A DNA stretch of 11,067 nt from Kiritimatiellia bacterium (GTDB lineage Bacteria > Verrucomicrobiota > Kiritimatiellia > RFP12 > UBA1067). The stretch is taken from the NCBI GenBank assembly GCA_017629455.1, contig JAGBXE010000140.1:1-11067 (forward strand), read 5' to 3'. Positions 1 to 9,050 of this stretch are shown here, piece by piece. The translations under genes were made by a program, and so were the position numbers. The notes beneath the pieces are model-generated. The model was not told the DNA's origin, did no database searches, and saw nothing but the letters and a program-made list of their open reading frames with translations. Position 1 is the first letter of the stretch, and the number at the start of each line of letters is the position of its first letter.

Positions 1-2
1 AT

Positions 3-1784
3 ATTGCTAAGGTTCTTGCGAAGGAGGGTGTTGATCCAAACGCTGCAGAAGAGCCGCGGTTTAAGTTTGTAAAGGATCTTTCGAAAATTGATCCAAAGCT
101 CCCAATAAAGCCTGCCGCCAAAGGTGAAGGGTTTGATTTCAGAATGATATCGTCATACTTTGCCGATTATGGCGATCCTCTGGCATCAGATGGAGCAGAG
201 AGCTCATTCCCCGACGGTCTTTTACAGCGTCTTGCCGCGCAGAATGTGAATGCCGTTTGGATGCACGTTGTGCTGAACACCCTTGTGAAGGACCCCAAAT
301 ATCCCGAGTTCGGCGTTGGAAGCGAAATGCGCATTGCGAATCTAAAGAAGCTTGTTCAGCGTGCGAAAAAGTTCGGGATAAAAGTTTATTTGTATATGAA
401 CGAGCCACGCAGCGTTTCTGTGTCATTTTTTGATGTGCCAGGGCGCGAGAAGATGCGCGGCGTTGTCGAGGACAATAGGGCTATTGCTGCTATGTGCACT
501 TCGTCAGAAGAGACACGTCGCTGGTTGCGTGATTCTCTTACATCACTCTTTTCGCAGGTTAAGGGGCTGGGAGGTGTCTTTACAATTACGATGAGCGAAA
601 ACCTTACGAGTTGCGCATCTCATAGGCAGCAGGCCTCATGCGAGCGTTGCCGTGGTAGGAGTGTTGCCGATATTGTTGCTGAGGTTAATACGGTTATTGC
701 TGAAGGTGTTGCAGCAGGCGATCCTTCTGCCGAGACGATAGTATGGAACTGGTCGTGGCCGAAGGGTCTGGAAGATGAAGTCTTTAGCCGTCTTCCGAAA
801 AAGAATTGCCGCGTATTGCACGTGAGTGAAAATGGTATTCCTGTGACCGTCGGTGACAAGACCGTAGAGGCGCACGATTATTCAATTGCCATTGGTGGCC
901 CTGGTGAGAACGCCAAGTCGTACTGGGCGAAGGCGGCAAAGTTTAATCTTCCTGCAGTTGCCAAGGTGCAAGCTTGCTGCTCATGGGAGCTTTCGTCGTT
1001 CCCTTATATTCCTGTGATGGATCTCGTTTCTGAGCATGCTGCGCGTCTGCGCGCGGAAGGCGTCAAAGGCGTTATGCTTTCGTGGAGCTGTGGTTCTGCG
1101 CCGGCGTTGAATCTGCGCGTTTTTGGTGGTGATAGCCTGGACGAAATTGCAAACGATATTTACGGCAAGAAAGCTGCACCTTTAGTGCGTAAGGCATGGA
1201 CGGCATTTTCCGAAGGGTTTAAACATTATCCCTACGAAGTCGTTGTTGCTTACAAGGGGCCGCAGCAATGGGGGCCTGCCAATGTGCTTTATCGGAAGCC
1301 GACTGGCTACCAGGCGACGATGGTTGGAATTCCGTACGATGGCCTTGGGTTTGGCCGTTGGGATAACAAATGGAATGGTCGCTTCCCGATCGGCCCTTGG
1401 ATTGAGCGCTTTGAAAAAGTCGCTAATGGTTTCGAAGAAGGCTGCCGCCTTTTCGCGCTTGCTGTACCAGAGGTGGCAAACACTGATCTCCGCGCAGCTG
1501 CGAAGCGTGAGCTTGATATGTTCAAAGCTCAGGCGATGCACTTTAGGGCGATTGTCAATCAGTCGAAATTCATTCTCGAGAGAAACAAGGCCAATATCGC
1601 AGGGATGAACAAGTTTGCTAAGTTAGAGCTTGAAATGGCTAAGCAATATTTGCCGCTTGTTCGCGCTGATAGCCGCATAGGATATGAATGCACGAACCAT
1701 TATTACTATGTGCCGCTCGACGTCGTCGAGAAGATTGTCGGATGCAGCATGATTATTGATGAAACTGAAAGGCATCTGAAATGA
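3..1784 (+). CDS. TIM-barrel glycoside-hydrolase-like protein, 5' end outside window
   Basis: The frame is open from the window edge to the stop TGA at 1782-1784, giving about 593 visible residues. The ATG at 144 is therefore probably internal and the gene starts upstream. Residue numbers here count from that ATG. The pattern suggests a TIM barrel: hydrophobic strands ending in acidic or aromatic residues (VNAVWMHV, KVYLYMNEP, GVFTITMSEN, TIVWNWSWP, VLHVSENG, GVMLSWSCG). Glu152 in TMSEN sits where GH20-like enzymes carry a catalytic acid. C157, H160, C166 and C169 (C-x2-C) follow it and could bind a metal. I recall similar uncharacterised proteins in Planctomycetes, Lentisphaerae and Paenibacillus, often annotated as family-20-like glycosidases, but I cannot name the substrate. 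The C-terminal ~150 residues are helical and charged, as in an accessory helical domain. The last codons overlap the following thioesterase gene (ATGA), so the two are probably co-transcribed. Fold class fairly sure; enzymatic activity is inferred. Confidence 0.75.
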   Translation: MAKVLAKEGVDPNAAEEPRFKFVKDLSKIDPKLPIKPAAKGEGFDFRMISSYFADYGDPLASDGAESSFPDGLLQRLAAQNVNAVWMHVVLNTLVKDPKYPEFGVGSEMRIANLKKLVQRAKKFGIKVYLYMNEPRSVSVSFFDVPGREKMRGVVEDNRAIAAMCTSSEETRRWLRDSLTSLFSQVKGLGGVFTITMSENLTSCASHRQQASCERCRGRSVADIVAEVNTVIAEGVAAGDPSAETIVWNWSWPKGLEDEVFSRLPKKNCRVLHVSENGIPVTVGDKTVEAHDYSIAIGGPGENAKSYWAKAAKFNLPAVAKVQACCSWELSSFPYIPVMDLVSEHAARLRAEGVKGVMLSWSCGSAPALNLRVFGGDSLDEIANDIYGKKAAPLVRKAWTAFSEGFKHYPYEVVVAYKGPQQWGPANVLYRKPTGYQATMVGIPYDGLGFGRWDNKWNGRFPIGPWIERFEKVANGFEEGCRLFALAVPEVANTDLRAAAKRELDMFKAQAMHFRAIVNQSKFILERNKANIAGMNKFAKLELEMAKQYLPLVRADSRIGYECTNHYYYVPLDVVEKIVGCSMIIDETERHLK

Positions 1785-2179
1785 AACGCGTTACGATAGA
1801 ATACCGTGTTCCTTATGCCGACACCGATCAGATGGGCGTTGTCTACTACGCCAATTACCTTGAGTTTTTCGAGCGTAGCCGTAATGAACTTATGCGTGCG
1901 TGCGGTTACACTTATCGGGAGTGTGAGGCCGACGGCGTCATGCTCCCGGTGACTCATGCCGAGGTTGATTATCGCTCGCCCGCGAGATACGATGATATCC
2001 TTGAAATTACTGCGTGGGTCAAAATGCTTAAAGGTGTGCGAATTGAAATTGCCTGCGAAGTGCGGCGCAAGGGAGAAGAGGCGCTGCTCGTGAGCGGCTT
2101 TACGCGCCACTGCTTCGTGTCGACAAAGACATTTCGCCCAGTCTCTCCGCCTGAGCGTTTTCTGGCTATTGTAGAGTGA
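1781..2179 (+). CDS. ybgC: YbgC/4HBT-family hotdog acyl-CoA thioesterase
   Basis: This 132-residue protein has the length and signature of YbgC-type thioesterases, which hydrolyse acyl-CoA thioesters in the cytoplasm as hotdog-fold oligomers. The diagnostic stretch runs from Y12: YADTDQMGVVYYANYLEFFE. Asp16 aligns with the catalytic Asp17 of Pseudomonas 4-hydroxybenzoyl-CoA thioesterase. A Tyr stands at residue 23 where many YbgC proteins have His. The later PVTHAEVDYRSPARYDD segment is the family's second strand-turn signature. The start ATG overlaps the stop of the upstream glycosidase-like gene (ATGA, 1781-1784), and AAAGG at 1768-1772 lies 8 nt before it. In proteobacteria ybgC usually heads the tol-pal cluster; no tol gene follows here, and the transcript appears to end at hairpins just downstream. 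Family assignment is firm; the true acyl substrate is unknown. Confidence 0.9.
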   Translation: MKRVTIEYRVPYADTDQMGVVYYANYLEFFERSRNELMRACGYTYRECEADGVMLPVTHAEVDYRSPARYDDILEITAWVKMLKGVRIEIACEVRRKGEEALLVSGFTRHCFVSTKTFRPVSPPERFLAIVE

Positions 2180-2201
2180 ACGGCAAATAGCCGTTTATCT
2201 T
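2179..2201 (+). terminator. Short hairpin at the thioesterase stop codon
   Basis: AACGGC (2179-2184) and GCCGTT (2190-2195) form a perfect 6-bp stem with a 5-nt AAATA loop. The T-rich run TTTATCTT follows on the plus strand. The stem begins on the last base of the thioesterase stop codon, so it could end or protect that transcript. The stem is short and the T run is interrupted, so on its own it would be a weak intrinsic terminator. It also abuts the stop codon of the convergent small ORF. Confidence 0.45.
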
Positions 2202-2515
2202 GCGCGGTATTTCCTATTGCCGACAAGTTTCTTTAACCCCTTGTAGGAGATCTCGCTTTCCAGTAAAAGCGAGATTCTTTTAGGCGAAGAGAAAAATTGG
2301 ATAGCATCATGAAGGTTTGACGAATAGTTCTTTTCCTCAAACCCGAACTTCCAATCCTCAAAAGTAGCAGCAACTAATAAAGCGTTTCTAGCGGCTTCAT
2401 TTTCGCTTATAAAAGCCGACAGCGGAATTAATTGCGCAATCTTGCGGAAGAATGCACCCCCGTTAGGGGGCGCAAAAATAGCCATTATTTCTTCGTAGGA
2501 TATTTGACCTTTCAT
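2195..2515 (-). CDS. Unassigned 106-residue protein coupled to recA
   Basis: I do not recognise this product. The ATG (2513-2515) overlaps the recA stop TGA by ATGA, the usual signature of translational coupling, which is the main argument that it is real. The protein is a soluble-looking, mixed-charge helical polypeptide with no signal peptide or membrane segment and a basic end ([15 protein letters not shown]). [11 protein letters not shown] segment lies near residue 55. Genes directly after recA are often recX, but RecX is longer and built of three-helix repeats, and I see no RecX signature. The stretch looks more A+T-rich than recA. It also contains a GC-rich hairpin near its start and the plus-strand terminator near its end. 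It could therefore be a lineage-specific protein or partly recA 3' UTR. The case for a real gene is moderate. Confidence 0.5.
   Translation of the reverse strand: MKGQISYEEIMAIFAPPNGGAFFRKIAQLIPLSAFISENEAARNALLVAATFEDWKFGFEEKNYSSNLHDAIQFFSSPKRISLLLESEISYKGLKKLVGNRKYRAR
2250..2281 (+). terminator. Rho-independent terminator for the glycosidase-like/thioesterase unit
   Basis: ATCTCGCTTT (2250-2259) and AAAGCGAGAT (2266-2275) make a perfect 10-bp stem with a 6-nt loop. TTCTTTT follows directly on the plus strand, the arrangement of an intrinsic terminator. No comparable T run exists on the minus strand, so it acts on the plus-strand genes ending at 2179, about 70 nt downstream. It lies within the 3' part of the convergent 106-codon ORF. 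This is either a shared use of DNA or a hint that the ORF's last third is not constrained. Confidence 0.65.
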
Positions 2516-3540
2516 GCGGCATCCTTACGAGATTTTTTAGATTCGCTCGTAGGCGATGAACGCGGAAGCTCTTTAACACGCGTAGCTATCTCTTCGGCAA
2601 GCGCTGGATTTTCTTTTAAGTATGCTATTGCCGCAAGCGAGCCTTGCGCGATTTGTTTTTCGCCGTATGAAAGCCAACTGCCGCGCTTTTCGACAATGCC
2701 TCGCGCGATAGCAGCATCAAGAATTGACCCTTCGCGCGAAATGCCGCATTCATAGAGGATGTCAAACTCTGCTTCGGTGAAGGGCGCGGCAACTTTGTTT
2801 TTAACTACTTTAACGCGCGTACGATTGCCGACTACTTGCCCTGCGGCATTTTTTATAGCGCCTATGCGCTGGACTTGAAGGCGACACGTAGCGTAGAATT
2901 TAAGGGCCTTGCCGCCAGGGGTAGTTTCGGGATTGCCGAACATTACGCCAATTTTTTCGCGCACTTGATTTGTAAATATGCAAAGCGTATTGGATTGAGA
3001 GAGCGTAGAGGTAAGCTTACGCATAGCCTGTGACATGAGCCTAGCTTGCAAGCCTACGTGTGCATCGCCTATGTCGCCATCGATTTCTGCTTGTGGCACG
3101 AGCGCGGCAACGGAGTCGACTACGATAACTTGTACCGCACCAGATTTTGCGAGTTGTTCGCAGATTGTAAGCGCCTCTTCGCCGGAGTTAGGTTGAGAAA
3201 CTACAAGCGAATCAAGATCGACACCTATTTTAGCAGCGTACGCTGGGTCGAGCGCGTGCTCAGCATCGATGAACGCGGCAACGCCCCCTGCTTTTTGCGC
3301 ATTTGCTACAACATGCAAGGCGAGAGTCGTTTTGCCCGAAGACTCATGACCGTAACATTCAACGATTCTTCCGCGAGGTAGCCCCCCTACGCCAAGAGCG
3401 ATATCTAGGCTAAGTGCACCTGTTGGAATAGCCTCTACTGGCGTATCGGCTGCATCGCCAAGGCGTAGAATCGACATCTCGCCGAATTCTTTGCGTATGG
3501 TTTTCATTACTTCTTCGAGAGCTATAGCTATCTTTCCCAT
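2512..3540 (-). CDS. recA: Recombinase RecA
   Basis: This 342-residue RecA is an ATP-dependent DNA strand-exchange protein that acts in homologous recombination, SOS signalling and transformation. The core is complete. Walker A is GHESSGKT at 64-71, with catalytic Glu94 in DAEHALD. Walker B is VIVVDSV with Asp142, and loop 1 ([13 protein letters not shown]) is about 155-167. Loop 2 is [20 protein letters not shown] at about 191-210. The C-terminal domain runs through GEKQIAQG to about residue 326. Two things are odd: His65 replaces the usual Pro of GPESSGKT, and the tail ([11 protein letters not shown]) is short and basic rather than acidic as in E. coli. The start is well supported by AAGGAG (3548-3553 on the complement), 7 nt before the ATG. 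The gene sits 16 bp after yraN in the comM operon, and I see no LexA-type box or strong promoter directly upstream. Confidence 0.97.
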   Translation of the reverse strand: MGKIAIALEEVMKTIRKEFGEMSILRLGDAADTPVEAIPTGALSLDIALGVGGLPRGRIVECYGHESSGKTTLALHVVANAQKAGGVAAFIDAEHALDPAYAAKIGVDLDSLVVSQPNSGEEALTICEQLAKSGAVQVIVVDSVAALVPQAEIDGDIGDAHVGLQARLMSQAMRKLTSTLSQSNTLCIFTNQVREKIGVMFGNPETTPGGKALKFYATCRLQVQRIGAIKNAAGQVVGNRTRVKVVKNKVAAPFTEAEFDILYECGISREGSILDAAIARGIVEKRGSWLSYGEKQIAQGSLAAIAYLKENPALAEEIATRVKELPRSSPTSESKKSRKDAA

Positions 3541-3547
3541 TTTTCTT

Positions 3548-3553
3548 CTCCTT
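3548..3553 (-). promoter_or_regulatory. Ribosome binding site of recA
   Basis: On the complement AAGGAG lies 7 nt before the recA ATG at 3540. It is the best Shine-Dalgarno match in the operon and lies in the 16-bp gap after yraN. RecA can therefore be translated efficiently even though it has no obvious promoter of its own. Confidence 0.85.
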
Positions 3554-3556
3554 GAA

Positions 3557-4027
3557 TTATGACCACTTTACGAATCTTTCGCTTTGCGCGAAGAGATTTA
3601 CTTTTTCAATGTGGTCGATTATTGGACTTCCGCCTTCAGGCGTACCGTATATTTCGACTACATCAAACCTAAAATTTCCACACCATCTGTGGGTTCTTAG
3701 CCAAGCTTTGCACGCTCTTTTAAGATTTCTCTTTTTGCGCTTATCGATCTTAGAAAGCCTTTTTGCAAAAGGAGATATTCTGGCGTGCTGCTTTACTTCG
3801 ACGAAAACAAGTGTTTCGACTTTGGGATCGAAGGCGATAATATCTATTTCAAGGCGCTTATCAGAAGCAACTGGCCGCTCGTTGCGTTCAATTATTTTAA
3901 GCCCTCTACGCCTGAGAAAACGATATGCCACGTCTTCGCCCCATGAACCGTGGCTAACGCCAATATTCGTAGGCTTAGCGCTTTTGAGCTGGGCAAAATT
4001 TAACTTCAGGAAATTAAAGAGGTTCAT
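3557..4027 (-). CDS. yraN: YraN/UPF0102 family nuclease-fold protein
   Basis: This 156-residue protein belongs to the UPF0102/YraN family, which has a restriction-endonuclease-like (PD-(D/E)xK) fold. The family is linked genomically to comM and dprA, but its biochemical role is still poorly defined. The expected order is present: [16 protein letters not shown] with Glu31, then LEIDIIAFD with Glu60 and Asp62, then LVFVEVKQH with Glu77 and Lys79 as the ExK element. A basic helix ([12 protein letters not shown]) about residues 93-104 could contact DNA. I chose the ATG at 4027, which leaves a 5-bp gap after the comM stop. An upstream TTG at 4042 would add five residues and overlap comM. The short N-terminal lead before the GE motif is, from memory, seen in related proteins. 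No clear Shine-Dalgarno precedes either start, so translation probably depends on comM. It lies between comM and recA, 16 bp from recA. Confidence 0.9.
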   Translation of the reverse strand: MNLFNFLKLNFAQLKSAKPTNIGVSHGSWGEDVAYRFLRRRGLKIIERNERPVASDKRLEIDIIAFDPKVETLVFVEVKQHARISPFAKRLSKIDKRKKRNLKRACKAWLRTHRWCGNFRFDVVEIYGTPEGGSPIIDHIEKVNLFAQSERFVKWS

Positions 4028-4032
4028 AAGTT

Positions 4033-5580
4033 TCAAATCCAAAAAGAGTTTGATTCATCGTCGCACCTGCGGTAGTCGAGCGCACCGAGAAGATGCTCGT
4101 CTCGAACGGCTTCCGACCCCGACAAATCGGCAAGAGTGCGCGAGACGCGCAAGACTTTATCGTAGGCTCGCGCTGAAAGGCCAAGGCGTTCAATAATGCG
4201 CATCAGCTTTTCAGTATCTTTTGCTGTGAAATGGCACACGTCGGGTAAAAGGCTACTTTTTACGCCTGCATTTGTCGTTACTCCAGGTAAGCCTTTGTAG
4301 CGGGCGGCCTGAATAGCGCGCGCAGCTTTAATGCGCTCGCGGATTTTAGCGCTACATTCGCCTGGTGATAAGGCAGGCAAATTCTTCGCTTCGACAGATG
4401 GTACTTCTATTTGAATGTCGATTCTATCGAGGAGCGGCCCTGATATTCGACTTTGGTATTTCATAATTGATGAGGGCGAGCAGCGGCAGGCGTGAGATTT
4501 GTCGCCGTACCAACCGCAGGGGCAAGGGTTCATGGCAGCTACTAACATAAAGCGCGACGGAAAATCGTATGCAGCAGCCGCCCGCGAAACGCACACGTGG
4601 CCGTCTTCAAGGGGTTGGCGGAGAACTTCGAGAGCCAGCCTTGGAAATTCGGCAAATTCATCGAGGAAAAGAACGCCGCGGTGAGCAAGCGACACTTCAC
4701 CCGGCAGCGCACGCGTGCCGCCGCCTAAAAGGCCTATCGATGAGACTGTGTGGTGCGGCGCGCGGAAAGGGCGGCTCGTAATAAAGCGCCCGCCACCCTT
4801 GGCGTTGCCTGCTACAGAATGGATGCGCGAGACTTCAAGAGACTCTTCGACTGTCAGCGGCGGCAATAGAGAAGGTATACGCCTAGCTAGCATTGTCTTG
4901 CCAGAACCAGGCGAGCCTATCATCAAAATATTATGCCCGCCCGCTACGGCTACTTCTATCGCCTTGCGCGCACTTTCTTGGCCTTTTACGTCGGACATAT
5001 CGTCTAAATCGTTGGCGCTAGCTTCAACTAGTTTGCTTAAATCGGTGAAGTGCGGCTCAATTATGCGCTCGCCGTTAAGGTATTCGACAGCTTCTTGCAA
5101 AACGGAGACTGGAATAATATCAATGCCTTCTACGACGCTTGCTTCGAGGGCGTTTTCGGCAGGGACAATAACAGCTTTTTTACCTATGCGCTTCATTTCG
5201 AGGACGATCGGCAAAACGCCGCGAACGCGCCTTATTGAGCCTGAAAGCGCAAGTTCGCCCACTATGCCGTATTCGTCGAGCCTTCGGTTATTAATGCGCT
5301 TGGTGGCTGCTAATAGACAAATTGCGATAGGTAAATCGTATATTGGGCCCTCTTTCTTAACGTCGGCAGGCGCGAGGTTTACGGTAATGTCAAATTCTTG
5401 GCGCGAAGAAAGACCTTGGTTTTTAAGGGCCGTTGGAATTCTGTCTTTAGCCTCTTTTACGGCCGTATCGGGAAGGCCAACAATGGCAAATTGCGAAGTG
5501 CCAAATGTCGAATAGACTTCGATTTCAACAGTTCGTGCCTCTACACCGCTTATTGCCCCAGAATAGCATTTTGCTAACAT
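4033..5580 (-). CDS. comM: ComM/YifB family AAA+ helicase (Mg-chelatase-like)
   Basis: This 515-residue protein has the normal length and full architecture of ComM/YifB. That family is annotated as Mg-chelatase-like, and ComM of Vibrio and Acinetobacter is a hexameric helicase that drives branch migration during natural transformation. Residues 1-170 form the Lon-protease-like N domain (ISGVEARTVEIEV, IVGLPDTAVKEAKDRI, DLPIA). The AAA+ module follows: Walker A GSPGSGKT 222-229, RAPHHTVS around 273-280, and Walker B VLFLDE 303-308. A Cys4 cluster (C353, C355, C365, C367) is next, then the arginine-finger region SGPLLDRID and the helical SARAYDKVLRVSRTLADL segment. The ATG at 5580 matches the conserved MLAKCYSGAI start. 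An upstream extension to 5712 reads through promoter sequence and was discarded. GGTGGG precedes the ATG. It is the first gene of the comM-yraN-recA unit. Confidence 0.95.
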   Translation of the reverse strand: MLAKCYSGAISGVEARTVEIEVYSTFGTSQFAIVGLPDTAVKEAKDRIPTALKNQGLSSRQEFDITVNLAPADVKKEGPIYDLPIAICLLAATKRINNRRLDEYGIVGELALSGSIRRVRGVLPIVLEMKRIGKKAVIVPAENALEASVVEGIDIIPVSVLQEAVEYLNGERIIEPHFTDLSKLVEASANDLDDMSDVKGQESARKAIEVAVAGGHNILMIGSPGSGKTMLARRIPSLLPPLTVEESLEVSRIHSVAGNAKGGGRFITSRPFRAPHHTVSSIGLLGGGTRALPGEVSLAHRGVLFLDEFAEFPRLALEVLRQPLEDGHVCVSRAAAAYDFPSRFMLVAAMNPCPCGWYGDKSHACRCSPSSIMKYQSRISGPLLDRIDIQIEVPSVEAKNLPALSPGECSAKIRERIKAARAIQAARYKGLPGVTTNAGVKSSLLPDVCHFTAKDTEKLMRIIERLGLSARAYDKVLRVSRTLADLSGSEAVRDEHLLGALDYRRCDDESNSFWI

Positions 5581-5620
5581 AACACCCACCTTTAATTTGG
5601 TTTTTTGTTTTTGTGGCAGG

Positions 5621-5629
5621 ATTATCGCA
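5621..5629 (-). promoter_or_regulatory. Candidate extended -10 promoter for comM operon
   Basis: On the complement the sequence reads TGC GATAAT. The hexamer GATAAT (5621-5626) matches TATAAT at five of six positions, and the TGn extension is at 5627-5629. This would start transcription about 30-35 nt before the comM ATG at 5580. The -35 region is poor (AGGCTT at a 17-bp spacing), and the first CTTAAG box overlaps it, which would suit control by a bound regulator. Predicted only. Confidence 0.45.
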
Positions 5630-5646
5630 AAAAAAGAGAAGAAAAG

Positions 5647-5690
5647 CCTTAAGAAAACCTTAAGATTTGCCTTAAGAAATCTTAAGAAAT
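5647..5690. repeat. Four helically phased CTTAAG palindromes
   Basis: The palindrome CTTAAG occurs at 5648-5653, 5659-5664, 5671-5676 and 5681-5686, with start-to-start distances of 11, 12 and 10 bp. Each copy is followed by A and three further A/T bases, and copies three and four form an exact 10-bp tandem repeat CTTAAGAAAT. The block lies in the divergent region between comM and carB. It spans about -35 to -75 of the proposed comM start and about -60 to -100 of the proposed carB start. The regular one-turn spacing places all sites on one face of the helix, as expected for an operator array or phased A/T bending element. No known regulator is recognised. Confidence 0.7.
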
Positions 5691-5729
5691 GGCTAAAATA
5701 CCATCTGGACAAAGGCTACGGCGGAATTA

Positions 5730-5738
5730 TGGTATAAT
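5730..5738 (+). promoter_or_regulatory. Extended -10 promoter of carB
   Basis: TGG TATAAT at 5730-5738 is a perfect extended -10 element (TGn plus consensus hexamer), about 42 nt before the carB ATG. A TGGACA sequence (5706-5711) resembles a -35 box, but the spacer of 21 bp is too long, so recognition probably relies on the extended -10. The box also forms a small palindrome, ATTAT-GGT-ATAAT, at 5726-5738. No long attenuator-like leader is visible. Confidence 0.65.
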
Positions 5739-5771
5739 ACATCAGTTTTAGACAATTTTTTAGTTCGCGTC

Positions 5772-5776
5772 GGAGG
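5772..5776 (+). promoter_or_regulatory. Ribosome binding site of carB
   Basis: GGAGG lies 4 nt before the carB ATG at 5781, a slightly short spacing. It is mostly in the loop of a small inverted repeat, TTCGC (5764-5768) and GCGAA (5776-5780), which presents the site in single-stranded form or weakly masks its edge. Confidence 0.75.
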
Positions 5777-5780
5777 CGAA

Positions 5781-8993
<3,213 letters not shown>

Positions 8994-9011
8994 TAACTGC
9001 TTAAAGGGCGC

Positions 9012-9034
9012 GTGCGCTTTTACTGTAAGCGCGC
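9012..9034 (+). other. GC-rich hairpin between carB and the transporter gene
   Basis: GTGCGCTT (9012-9019) pairs with AAGCGCGC (9027-9034) to give an 8-bp stem including one G-T pair and a 7-nt loop. It sits 18 nt after the carB stop and ends 16 nt before the preferred transporter ATG. No T tract follows, so it is more likely a processing, stability or partial-attenuation element than a full terminator. It would be coding if the transporter started at the GTG at 9012. Confidence 0.4.
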
Positions 9035-9050
9035 TTGCGATAGTTCTTGT

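Noticed and set aside
4028..4042. TTG start for yraN overlapping comM
   Set aside because: The ATG at 4027 gives a normal family N terminus; TTG adds five residues with no better ribosome site.
4715..5515. 266-codon open frame on the plus strand inside comM
   Set aside because: It is a shadow of comM on the opposite strand, with Ser/Arg/Thr-rich low-sense composition and no ribosome site.
5581..5712. A 44-residue N-terminal extension of ComM in open frame
   Set aside because: It is translated from the CTTAAG repeat and promoter region. The family start MLAKCYSGAI is at 5580.
5764..5780. Riboswitch or attenuator in the carB leader
   Set aside because: The leader is only about 40 nt, with one 5-bp stem and no alternative terminator.
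9012..9050. GTG start adding 13 residues to the transporter
   Set aside because: It would translate a GC-rich hairpin into a Cys/Arg-rich leader unlike EamA proteins; AAAGGG is only 3 nt from it.
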